Positions 35,317-43,189 of a stretch of DNA of 64,000 nucleotides are shown here, in pieces. The notes under the pieces are model-generated. The model was given only the letters and a program-made list of their open reading frames with translations. It was not told the DNA's origin and ran no database searches. The stretch is from Streptomyces fungicidicus (GTDB lineage Bacteria; Actinomycetota; Actinomycetes; Streptomycetales; Streptomycetaceae), in NCBI RefSeq assembly GCF_003665435.1, contig NZ_CP023408.1, positions 1 to 64,000 of the forward strand, read 5' to 3'. The position numbers were made by a program, and so were the translations under genes. Positions within the stretch are counted from its first letter, which is position 1, and every line of letters starts with the position of its first letter.

Positions 35317-36704
35317 TTCCGCAGCAGCTTTCCGGCGCGCTCGCGCAGTACCTTCACGGCGTCGGTGGCCGCCTTCTCGGCCCGCACCCCGGCCTTGTCG
35401 GCCGTACCGCCGGCCCACGCCCCGGCGTGCACGGCGACGGTCTTCTTCCGCACCGTCCGCTCCACGGCGAGCGGCTGCAGCAGGAACTCCCCGGCGTCCC
35501 AGCGCAGCAGCCCGACACATGCGCCGGACGCGGTGACGGCCTCGGGCGTGAGCGGACCGGCCGCCGGCATCCGGTCGGTGTCGACGGGCAGCCGCAGCCC
35601 GGCGACCCGGAACACCGTCCGGCCCTCGTCCTCCTCCACGGCGTACCCCTCCAGCAGGACGGGCACGGCGATCCCGGCCGGATGACGGTCCAGCGGAGCG
35701 GTCGCGAAGGCCACGGCGGCGGGCAGCGCCACCCGCGCGGTGGCGAACGCCTCGGCGGGCTCGCCCGCCCCGGCCCGGGCGTCGTCCCACAGCAGATCGC
35801 CCGCACCGGTCATGGGCATCGCGTCGAGGTCCATGGCGCGCCCCTCGCTCACGGCGGCCAGCAGCGCCATGCGCGGCCGGAGCGACTGCCACAGCCCCGC
35901 CCCGACGACGGTGTCCGGCTTGGGCGCGGACACACTGGCCCGCACCAGCCGCGGCGTGCCGCCGTCCGCCGGCTCCAGCACCGCGTGCACCTGCGCCTGT
36001 ACGGCGGTGGCGTGCTCCTGCACGTCGACGCCGAGCGGCAGCAGCCGGCCGGACACCTCGGTGACGGCGGGCGCCGAAACGGCTCCCGGCACCGTCAGCA
36101 GCATGGCGCGCGACCACAGGTCGGCCCACCGCCGCACCGGGACGCGCTCCAGCGTCGCCCCGGGGCAGCACGCGGCGAGTTCGGCGGCGAAGCCGTCCAG
36201 CAGCGTGGCGAGGCGGCGCAGCGCGGGGTCGGGCAGCATCGCGGAGACGACGGGCGCGGCCCCGCCGACCAGTTCGTGGTCGATGCCCTGCCACCCGGCC
36301 CGCGCCAGATCGCACAGCCAACTACGGGCCGCGGCATGCAGATTGACCGCGTGCGCGGAGCCGCCGGCCGGCGTGGCGGCCTCCTCGGCGCGCGCCCGCC
36401 CGACGGCCTCCTCGACCCGCTGCACGAGCGCGTCGTGCACCGAGCCGAGCAGCGCGGTCCGGGCGGCGGCGAGCGCCACGAAGTGGTCCTCTCCCGCGGC
36501 GCCCGCGGCCGTCTTCTCCGCCGCCTCGGCGACCCGTGCCGCCAGCGGCGACCCGGCGACCGCCACGGCGAGCGCGGCCAGCCCTTCCGCCTGGGCGGGC
36601 TGCGGACGCAGCAGCCCGGCGACCAGCACCTCGTCGAAGCCGTCCACGGCCCGAAGGACCTCGTCGACCCCGTCGACGGAGTCGCCCAGCAGATCGGCAC
36701 GCAT
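35313..36704 (-). CDS. DUF5691-like hypothetical protein of the MoxR/VWA operon
   Basis: 463 residues, Ala-rich and helical, with no catalytic motif that I can name. ATG at 36704 shares its A with the stop of the SWIM gene (TGATG), and its own stop overlaps the VWA start. The N-terminal half is a series of hydrophobic helices (LAALAVAVAGSPLAARVAEAAEKTA); the C-terminal half is beta-rich (GRTVFRVAGLRLPVDTDRMP). Probably a structural or adaptor subunit of the complex. Confidence 0.75.
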   Translation of the reverse strand: MRADLLGDSVDGVDEVLRAVDGFDEVLVAGLLRPQPAQAEGLAALAVAVAGSPLAARVAEAAEKTAAGAAGEDHFVALAAARTALLGSVHDALVQRVEEAVGRARAEEAATPAGGSAHAVNLHAAARSWLCDLARAGWQGIDHELVGGAAPVVSAMLPDPALRRLATLLDGFAAELAACCPGATLERVPVRRWADLWSRAMLLTVPGAVSAPAVTEVSGRLLPLGVDVQEHATAVQAQVHAVLEPADGGTPRLVRASVSAPKPDTVVGAGLWQSLRPRMALLAAVSEGRAMDLDAMPMTGAGDLLWDDARAGAGEPAEAFATARVALPAAVAFATAPLDRHPAGIAVPVLLEGYAVEEDEGRTVFRVAGLRLPVDTDRMPAAGPLTPEAVTASGACVGLLRWDAGEFLLQPLAVERTVRKKTVAVHAGAWAGGTADKAGVRAEKAATDAVKVLRERAGKLLRK

Positions 36705-37222
36705 CACGCCACCGCCCTCGTCGTCGGGAACCACTGCATCTCGGGCAACGGGGCGGTGGCCGGCTCGAACTCGAGATAGGCCAGGTGCCGCAGGAACCGG
36801 CTGAACACCTGCGCCGCCGCCGAACCGTCGCCGTTCACGGGCCGCGTGGCGGTCATCGCGTGGGTGACGTCGTCACCGTCGGGCGCCTCCCCGCCGACCT
36901 CCACCTTCAGGTACCGGGTCACCCGCTCGACGCCGTACTGCAGCACTGCCTCGAAGACGAGCGCCCGTATGTGATTGCAGAACCAGCCGCGCGCCCCGCC
37001 GCAGGGCCGGTTGTTGTTGGTGCTGCACGCGAACGCGTACGTCCCCGCCTCGACCGACGACACGTACACCCGCCCGATGTCCGACCCGCTGGACACCACA
37101 CCCTGCAACCGCCCGTCGGCCAGCTCCACGAACGGCACCTTCGCGAGTTTCCGCGGCCGCGCGGAGGGCACCACCCGTGCCGTACTCGACTTCTCCCAGA
37201 CCGACAACGCACCATCTCCCAT
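36704..37222 (-). CDS. SWIM zinc-finger family protein
   Basis: 172 residues from ATG 37222; a TTG at 37243 is possible and neither has a good ribosome site. The zinc-binding part reads YAFACSTNNNRPCGGARGWFCNHIRAL: the final C-x-H is as in SWIM domains, with Cys ligands before it. SWIM domains bind nucleic acid or protein. First gene of the five-gene operon with overlapping stops and starts down to the DUF5682-like gene. Confidence 0.75.
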   Translation of the reverse strand: MGDGALSVWEKSSTARVVPSARPRKLAKVPFVELADGRLQGVVSSGSDIGRVYVSSVEAGTYAFACSTNNNRPCGGARGWFCNHIRALVFEAVLQYGVERVTRYLKVEVGGEAPDGDDVTHAMTATRPVNGDGSAAAQVFSRFLRHLAYLEFEPATAPLPEMQWFPTTRAVA

Positions 37223-37326
37223 GCACGCGAAAGGGGACGTCAACGCCGGAGCGGCGCAACGGGATCAAGCTATCGGCAGCCACTGACAACGCCCACGGCG
37301 CGCCCGCCGGAAAGCCGCCACCGCGA

Positions 37327-37684
37327 CGATGAGCGGAGCGAGGCACCCGACGGCAGCGCCGTCGTCCTCGACCCCTGCTTCTCCGGCGGAAGCTTCCCGC
37401 TCACCTCAACCTCCCCCTACGCCCTCCAGGTGCGGCAGTTCGGAGTCGGCGTCGACGAAGTGGTCCCGGGCGGACCGGACGGGCGGACGATGGTCACGAC
37501 GAGCGCGGGTTTCGCCTACGTCGTGGACCTCGGCGCCTGCCTCGCGCTGGCGGCCGACACCCTCGGCACTGCCTGCAGGGCCGTGGGCCGCGGCTTCACC
37601 CGCGACGAGTGGGAGGAGCAGGTGCCGGAGGCCGCGTTCGCGGAGTCCTGCCCGGATGGGTCCGCGCACGACACCGACGGGTGA
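37327..37684 (+). pseudogene. WD40-repeat protein, C-terminal remnant
   Basis: In this frame the sequence reads PDGSAVVLDPCF..., DGRTMVTTSAGFAYVVDLGACLALAADTLGTACRAVGRGFTRDEWEEQVPEAAFAESCP. The last 30 residues match the standard tail of Streptomyces WD40/NTPase sensors ('CR.VGR.LT.EEW..hVP'). There is no start codon with a ribosome site and the rest of the propeller is absent. It is a decayed end piece stranded between two genes. Confidence 0.65.
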
Positions 37685-37714
37685 GGGACGCCGGGCCCGG
37701 CCACCCGCGAGCGG

Positions 37715-37731
37715 CGTTGACGTCGTCAACG
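37715..37731. promoter_or_regulatory. Palindrome upstream of the N6-methylase gene
   Basis: CGTTGACG-T-CGTCAACG, perfect 8-bp arms, 48 nt before the ATG. CGTTGA-N5-TCAACG with the same spacing occurs upstream of the giant sigma factor gene (54440-54456). Confidence 0.6.
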
Positions 37732-37778
37732 ATCGCCTTCGATTGATGCCGGTCGCGACGCTGTGTACCGTGGCCGGT

Positions 37779-39437
37779 ATGCCACAGACACCGGCCACGC
37801 CGACGAACCCGTTGGTCACCGGCTCCGAGATCGCCCGTATCGCGGGTGTGACCCGCGCGGCCGTGTCGAACTGGAGGCGGCGGTACGACGACTTCCCGGC
37901 ACCGGCCGGCGGCGGCGCCAACAGCCCCCTCTTCGACCTGGCCGAGGTGCAGGCCTGGCTGGACAAGCAGAGCAAGGGGCAGGACGTCACCGACGAGGTC
38001 CAGCTCTGGCAGGTGCTGCGCGGCGCCTACGGCGACGACATCCTCGGCGGGCTCGCGGACGTGGCACGGGCCCTCGCGTCGCCCGACGAGAAGACACCGG
38101 CTGAGCTGCCCGACCAGGCGGTCCGGCTCGCCCGCCGGATGGCCGGCGGCGGATCCCCCGGCGACGTGGTGAACGGCCTCGCCGAGCGCTTCACGGAGTC
38201 CGTACGGCGAGCCGGTTCGGACCAGGTGACCTCGCCCCGGGTGGTCCGCGCCGTCCGCCACTTCGCGGGAGACGTGGCCGCCGACGCGGTGCTCTTCGAC
38301 CCCGCCTGCGGAATCGGCACCCTGCTGCTCACCCTCGGCGCCGGACGGGACACCAGACGGCACGGCCAGGAAGTGGACGCCCGCAGCGCCCGCCTCGCAC
38401 AGTCACGGGCCGGCCTCGGCGGACTGACCCGTACCGAGATCGCGCACGGCGACTCGCTGCGCGCCGACCGGTGGCCCGGCCTCAAGGCCGACCTCGTCGT
38501 CTGCGACCCCCCGGTCAGCGACACCGACTGGGGCCGCGAGGACCTCCTCCTCGACCCGCGCTGGGAACTCGGCACCCCCTCCCGCGCGGAGGGCGAACTC
38601 GCCTGGCTCCAGCACGCCTACGCGCACACCGCTCCCGGCGGCCGGGTCGTGATGGTCATGCCCGCCTCGGTGGCCTACCGCAAGGCCGGCCGCCGCATCC
38701 GGGCCGAACTGGTCCGCCGCGGCATCCTCACCCAGGTCACCGCGCTGCCCCCCGGCACGGCCGCCGCGCACTCCCTGCCCGTCCACCTGTGGCATCTGCG
38801 ACGCCCGCGGACCCCGGACGACGCGGCCACCACCGTGCGCATGGTCGACCTCACCTCCAACGACCCCGACGACCCCCTGGAGCCCAGGGCCCAGCAGATC
38901 ACCGAGGTCCCCCAGATCGATCTGCTCGACGACCTGGTCGACCTCACCCCGAGCCGGCACGTCGAGGAGTCCCACCGCGACTACGTCACCGAGTACGACA
39001 CCCTGCGCGAGGAACTCACCGCACAGGTGCGGCGCCTGACCGAACTGCTGCCCGCCCTCGTCGCCGGCGAGGGCGCCGGCGCCCTGGACGGGCCCAGCGT
39101 CGGCGTCGCCGACCTGGTCAGGGCCGGCCTCGTCGAGTACGCCGACCCGGAACCGGTGTCGGTCAGCGACCAGCTCGACACGGACTTCCTCCAGGGCTTC
39201 CTGCACAGCGCCGCCAACAGCCGCCGCTCCACCACCGCCAGCGGCACCTTCCGGCTGGACAGCAAGGGCGCCCGCGTCCCCCAGATGGACATCGCCACAC
39301 AGCGCGGGTACGGCTCCGCCTTCCACGCGCTGCGGGAGTTCGAGGAGCGGTCCCGGCGGGTGGCCGAACTGAGCCGCCAGATCGCCGCACTGGCCCGCGA
39401 CGGACTCGGCAACGGCGCCCTGAAACCGGACGCCTGA
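37779..39437 (+). CDS. Orphan N6-adenine DNA methylase-like protein (HsdM-type) with N-terminal HTH
   Basis: 552 residues. Residues 10-60 are an excisionase/MerR-like HTH (GSEIARIAGVTRAAVSNWRRRYDDFPAP). The AdoMet site is FDPACGIGTLLLTLG. The catalytic tetrapeptide position reads CDPPVSD instead of (N/D)PPY/F. The C-terminal part has coiled-coil helices (REELTAQVRRLTELLPAL, EERSRRVAELSRQIAAL) like HsdM. No HsdR or HsdS gene is nearby. It may methylate poorly or act as a DNA-binding regulator. A palindrome just upstream suggests repression. Confidence 0.8.
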   Translation: MPQTPATPTNPLVTGSEIARIAGVTRAAVSNWRRRYDDFPAPAGGGANSPLFDLAEVQAWLDKQSKGQDVTDEVQLWQVLRGAYGDDILGGLADVARALASPDEKTPAELPDQAVRLARRMAGGGSPGDVVNGLAERFTESVRRAGSDQVTSPRVVRAVRHFAGDVAADAVLFDPACGIGTLLLTLGAGRDTRRHGQEVDARSARLAQSRAGLGGLTRTEIAHGDSLRADRWPGLKADLVVCDPPVSDTDWGREDLLLDPRWELGTPSRAEGELAWLQHAYAHTAPGGRVVMVMPASVAYRKAGRRIRAELVRRGILTQVTALPPGTAAAHSLPVHLWHLRRPRTPDDAATTVRMVDLTSNDPDDPLEPRAQQITEVPQIDLLDDLVDLTPSRHVEESHRDYVTEYDTLREELTAQVRRLTELLPALVAGEGAGALDGPSVGVADLVRAGLVEYADPEPVSVSDQLDTDFLQGFLHSAANSRRSTTASGTFRLDSKGARVPQMDIATQRGYGSAFHALREFEERSRRVAELSRQIAALARDGLGNGALKPDA

Positions 39438-39544
39438 CACCTCTGTGTCGAAAACGTGTACGCGCACGGCCCGGCTGTCTGGCACGATGAGACGCCGCAC
39501 CGATGTGTCCACGCGGGCCGAGCGTTCTGACCGAAGGGGATCCC

Positions 39545-39943
39545 ATGGCGGACTGGATCTACATCCTCGATCCGCGCAAGGACACGCTGGACGGGGAGCC
39601 GTCCGACAAGGAGTCGATGCTCCAACTGGCCGAGGAGGAGCCGGAGCTGGAGCTCTGGCTCAGCCGCCGCTACCGCATGGCGCCGGGTGACCGGCTCTGG
39701 TTCCTCTTCGCGCGGCCGCAGTCCGAGGTCGCCGCCGTGGCCGGGGTCGACGAGGAGCCCCGCGCGGACGACGAGGACCCCGACGTCCCCTTCCTGGTCC
39801 CCGTGACCCTGGTGACCGAGGCGACGAAGGCGCTGTACCGCGACCCGGTGAGCCGCGAGGAACTGGGACTGGGCCAGGTGCGCTCGGTCCAGAAGGTCAA
39901 ACCGGAGGCGCTGCCCGTACTGCTGACGCGGGCCGGACTGTAG
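39545..39943 (+). CDS. Small protein, possible EVE/PUA-like fold
   Basis: 132 residues from an ATG with AAGGGG 5-6 nt upstream. WIYILDPRKDTLDG, then YRMAPGDRLWFLFARPQSEVAAVAGV and a C-terminal helix. The order 'short strand, GDRLWFY-like strand, AxVAGV strand' recalls EVE/PUA domains, which bind modified bases. It follows the methylase by 107 nt, which makes a modified-base reader an attractive but unproven idea. Confidence 0.55.
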   Translation: MADWIYILDPRKDTLDGEPSDKESMLQLAEEEPELELWLSRRYRMAPGDRLWFLFARPQSEVAAVAGVDEEPRADDEDPDVPFLVPVTLVTEATKALYRDPVSREELGLGQVRSVQKVKPEALPVLLTRAGL

Positions 39944-40126
39944 ACGACACGGCAGGCCCGGCCGCACCGCACGCGCGGCGACGCACCGCACCCCCAGCGA
40001 CGACGCACCGCACCCAGGGAGCCGCCTTGTCCGCGACCGCCGCCCTTCCCCTCCGCTCCAGGATCCTGCTGATCCTCGCCAGTCGTCGCGTTCACCCGGG
40101 TCGCCGACCGGCAGGTCGACCTGTCC

Positions 40127-40954
40127 GTGCGCTCAGCGGCCCTGGGCGGCCGCACGGTCAAGGTCCGGCTGCTCACCCCCGACGGCTGGAACCCCGGCGA
40201 CCGGCGCAGGCACTGGCCGACCCTGTGGCTGCTGCACGGCTGCTGCGGCGACTACACGTCGTGGACCGCCAGGACCGACGTGGCGGCGACGGACAGCCTG
40301 CGCGACGTGCTCGTCGTCATGCCGGAGGCCGGCTGGAACGGCTGGTACAGCGACTGGTGGAACCACGGCGCGGGCGGCGACCCGGCGTGGGAGACCTTCC
40401 ACACGGTCGAACTGCGGCACCTCCTGGAACACGGCTGGGGCGCCGGCCCGAACCGGGTCGTCGCCGGCCTGTCGATGGGCGGCCAGGGCGCCCTGCTCTA
40501 CGCCGCCCGCCACCCCGGCATGTTCAAGGCGGCCGCCGCCTACTCCGGCTCCGCCCACCCCCTCCTCGACGACGAGTCGGTCAGCCGCATCATGGGCTTC
40601 TTCGCGGGACAGGGCAACGACCCCCTGCGGGTCTGGGGCGACCCGGTCGCGCAGCGCCGCATCTGGCAGGCCCACGATCCGGTCCACCTGGCCGGGCGGC
40701 TCAAGTCGCTCCCGGTGTACCTGTCCTGCGGCGACGGCACCACCGGCCCCCTGGACACCCCCGGCGCCACCAGCGCCCTCGAGGCCGACTTCAACCGGCA
40801 GAACCACGCCCTGGCCGCCGAACTGGAGCGCGTGGGGGCGAAACACCTGAAAACCCACTTCTACGGCCCCGGCACCCACACCTGGGCCTACTGGGAACGC
40901 GAATTGCACGCTTCCCTGCCGATGCTGCTGGGCGCCCTCGGCGTCGACGGCTGA
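40127..40954 (+). CDS. Secreted esterase (esterase D/Ag85-like alpha/beta hydrolase), N-terminus frameshifted
   Basis: 275 residues from a GTG at 40127. LWLLHGCCGDYTSW is the oxyanion region, the nucleophile Ser is in GLSMGGQGALLYAARHP, and the catalytic His in HFYGPGTHTWAYWERELHASLP. A likely signal peptide starts at TTG 40027 (SATAALPLRSRILLILA), and the mature N-terminus FTRVADRQVDLSVRSAALGGRTV is in the frame of the main body. A break of one or two bases near 40080-40090 separates the two. The intact gene was probably 40027-40954. Function: hydrolysis or transfer of acyl groups outside the cell. Confidence 0.75.
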   Translation: MRSAALGGRTVKVRLLTPDGWNPGDRRRHWPTLWLLHGCCGDYTSWTARTDVAATDSLRDVLVVMPEAGWNGWYSDWWNHGAGGDPAWETFHTVELRHLLEHGWGAGPNRVVAGLSMGGQGALLYAARHPGMFKAAAAYSGSAHPLLDDESVSRIMGFFAGQGNDPLRVWGDPVAQRRIWQAHDPVHLAGRLKSLPVYLSCGDGTTGPLDTPGATSALEADFNRQNHALAAELERVGAKHLKTHFYGPGTHTWAYWERELHASLPMLLGALGVDG

Positions 40955-41113
40955 GAGCCGACGCGGGTGAGACCCGCTCAGCCACGTGCCCGGAGGCACG
41001 CCCCGCCCGAGCCGCCCCCCTCCCCGCCCCAACTGCCCCGCCCCAAAGGGGTGGTGTACGTCGGGGACGTCCCGCGCGGCTATGGTCTTCTTGACTCGGG
41101 ACGCGGAGGGGGA

Positions 41114-41236
41114 GTGACGGACGTGCTGCTGGGTCCCGCCCTCCCCGCGGTCTGCGCCGCCGGCGCGCTCATCGCCGCGGCCGACGCCGCCGTCGCGAGC
41201 GGGCTCCGCGCGCGCGGGAGCGTGGCGGTGTCATGA
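41114..41236 (+). CDS. Small hydrophobic protein coupled to the next gene
   Basis: 40 residues from GTG 41114 with a purine-rich GGAGGGGGA site directly before it. One Ala-rich hydrophobic segment (LPAVCAAGALIAAADAAVASGL). Its stop overlaps the ATG of the following membrane protein (ATGA), which supports real translation. Confidence 0.5.
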   Translation: MTDVLLGPALPAVCAAGALIAAADAAVASGLRARGSVAVS

Positions 41237-41643
41237 CGCTGCTCCCGGTATTCGTCGGACTCGTCGTCGGTTGGGTCGCGCTGCGCGGGCTGCTGGTGCA
41301 CCCGCTGCTGCCGTGGTGGGTGCGGACGGCGGTGTTCTGGTCGGCCCCGCTCGGCGCCCTCACCTGGTGCGTGATCATGACGGCGGACGACCCCTTCCTG
41401 TTCCCGGAGACCGCGCCCTGCCCCGGGGAGCCGATGCGGGAGGGCGTCATCGGCGGCGGCGAAGTCTCCGGAGTCTCCACCCCGTTCCCCCCGCGGGCCT
41501 ACTGCCTGTGGGAGGACGGAACCGTCTACGACCTCGCCCCCGGCGCCGAGTTCCTGTTCTGGGTCTTCTTCGCCCTCACCTCCGTACCGCTCGCGACGGG
41601 ACTCCTGCACGCGCTGCGGGAACCGAAGTCGCTCCTGCGCTGA
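41233..41643 (+). CDS. Membrane protein of unknown function
   Basis: 136 residues with three or four hydrophobic segments (MTLLPVFVGLVVGWVALRGLL, AVFWSAPLGALTWCVIM, FLFWVFFALTSVPLATGLL) and an exposed loop with two Cys. No family recognised. Translationally coupled to the 40-aa frame before it. Confidence 0.6.
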   Translation: MTLLPVFVGLVVGWVALRGLLVHPLLPWWVRTAVFWSAPLGALTWCVIMTADDPFLFPETAPCPGEPMREGVIGGGEVSGVSTPFPPRAYCLWEDGTVYDLAPGAEFLFWVFFALTSVPLATGLLHALREPKSLLR

Positions 41644-41656
41644 GCCGCCCGGAGAG

Positions 41657-43189
41657 TCAGCCCACGGTCCAGTCCGTGGTCAGAACCTGGGTCAGCGTCA
41701 CGAGTTCCCCGTGGTCCAGCGGGGTCCGGTGGGACAGGATGTTGCGCGCTGTGTGCAGGGTGCGCAGACGGTGCCGTTGCGCCGTGGTCAGGGCGAGCAT
41801 GTAGGCGGCGTGGGAAAGGCCGCCGAGCTCCAGTTCCTCGAGATCGGGCACGGCGCCGTCCGGTGCGTTCCTCAGATGCTGGGAGCGGGCCTTCTCGCAG
41901 AACTCCCGGAGGGTGAAACGCTGTGTGCGCAGCAGTCCGGGCACGAGGTGGATCAGGGCGCTGCGGGCCTCCTCGATGAGGGGAAGCAGCACACGGTTCT
42001 GGGCGTGGCAGACGAGGACGCGCAGCTCCTGGGAGCCGGGGTCCAGGAGGGAGCTCCCGCGGGTGGCGTGGATGCGCCCGTCCCAGCTGTCGACGGCGCC
42101 ACGGGCCCAGGCGCCGTGGATCTCGGCGTCGGGGGTCGAGGCGTGGGCGGTGGACAGGCGTCTGGGCAGCACGGGATCGGCGGGGTCGGCCGTCCGCCCG
42201 GGCAGCACCCGGCCGAGCGCGCTGCGGAGCGTGCCCAGGTCGCCGCCGTCCCAGGCGTCACGGAGGGCGAGGGCGCGGTCGATGTCGGGGCCGCAGACCT
42301 CGGCGACGACGGCGTCGGTGACGCGGCGGGACAGCATGGCGGCGGCGTCGGCGGTTCCCGAGCGGGAGTTCCAGGCCATGAGGACTTCGGTGTCGAGACG
42401 GGTCCACACCCTCCACCACCAGTGGACGGCGGCGCGGCCCTGGCTGCCCAGGGTGGCGCGGGGCAGGTCGGCGGCGCGCGCGGTCAGCAGGAACCGCGGC
42501 CGCCGGTGACCGGGCAGACCGGCTTCGTGGAAGGTGGCCTGGGCGACGCGCAGGAGCCGGGCGGCCTCCTCGGGGGAGGCCTCGTCCCAGCAGCGCACGA
42601 CGATCACGTGCGGCGCCTGTCCGGCCGCGGCTTGCTCGGCCAGGGACTCCACGGGGTCGCCCATGACGCCGAGTTCCTTGGCGAGGCGGTCCTCCAGCGT
42701 CGCCGCCTGCGCGGCGGCGGCCGGGGCCAGGCTGGGCCGCACGCCGCCACCGGGGGCGACGAGCCCGCTCAGGAGGCTGCCGTAGGGGTCGTCGGACAGA
42801 TCCGTGCCCCACGCCTCCTGGTCCGTGTCCGCCCAGGGGTCGTGCGACGCGGCGACCGGCGTGCGCTGCGCGGGCAGGGAGGGCGCGCCGGTGTGGCGGT
42901 CGGCACGGGAGACGACACCGGGAACCGGGATCACCGCCTCGAGACGGTGCGTGAGCTCCCGTACGAAGAAGTCGGCACGGCCCATCTCCACGACGGGGTC
43001 GGGGAAGTACCAGACGCAGCTGCGCCCCGCCCGCAGGTCCGCCTCGAGCACGCCCAGGTGCCGGCGCGGGCCGGGGAGCCGGGCGAGGTCCTCGTCCAGG
43101 ATCCGCCGGCCGGCCCCGTCGGTGACCGGTTCCGGCGCGGCGGGCCCCGGTGACGCGGACTCCTCGGCACCGGGGTTCACGGCGTTCAC
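41657..43189 (-). CDS. Partner protein of the giant ATPase with a C-terminal HEPN-like motif
   Basis: 510 residues. GTG at 43189 overlaps the stop of the giant ATPase gene (GTGA), so the two are strictly coupled. The middle (HVIVVRCWDEASPEEAARLLRVAQATFHEAGL, RFLLTARAADLPRA) resembles an ATPase core without a P-loop. The C-terminus is helical and ends TLHTARNILSHRTPLDHGE. R482-x4-H487 after 'LHTA' is the R-x4-6-H pattern of HEPN (Swt1-type) RNases. No wider family recognised. A toxin or RNase arm released by the ATPase is an inference. Confidence 0.6.
   Translation of the reverse strand: MNAVNPGAEESASPGPAAPEPVTDGAGRRILDEDLARLPGPRRHLGVLEADLRAGRSCVWYFPDPVVEMGRADFFVRELTHRLEAVIPVPGVVSRADRHTGAPSLPAQRTPVAASHDPWADTDQEAWGTDLSDDPYGSLLSGLVAPGGGVRPSLAPAAAAQAATLEDRLAKELGVMGDPVESLAEQAAAGQAPHVIVVRCWDEASPEEAARLLRVAQATFHEAGLPGHRRPRFLLTARAADLPRATLGSQGRAAVHWWWRVWTRLDTEVLMAWNSRSGTADAAAMLSRRVTDAVVAEVCGPDIDRALALRDAWDGGDLGTLRSALGRVLPGRTADPADPVLPRRLSTAHASTPDAEIHGAWARGAVDSWDGRIHATRGSSLLDPGSQELRVLVCHAQNRVLLPLIEEARSALIHLVPGLLRTQRFTLREFCEKARSQHLRNAPDGAVPDLEELELGGLSHAAYMLALTTAQRHRLRTLHTARNILSHRTPLDHGELVTLTQVLTTDWTVG

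Noticed and set aside
37716-37745. TTGACG at the methylase palindrome as a -35 box
   Set aside because: No acceptable -10 hexamer at 16-19 nt; I list it only as an operator-like palindrome.
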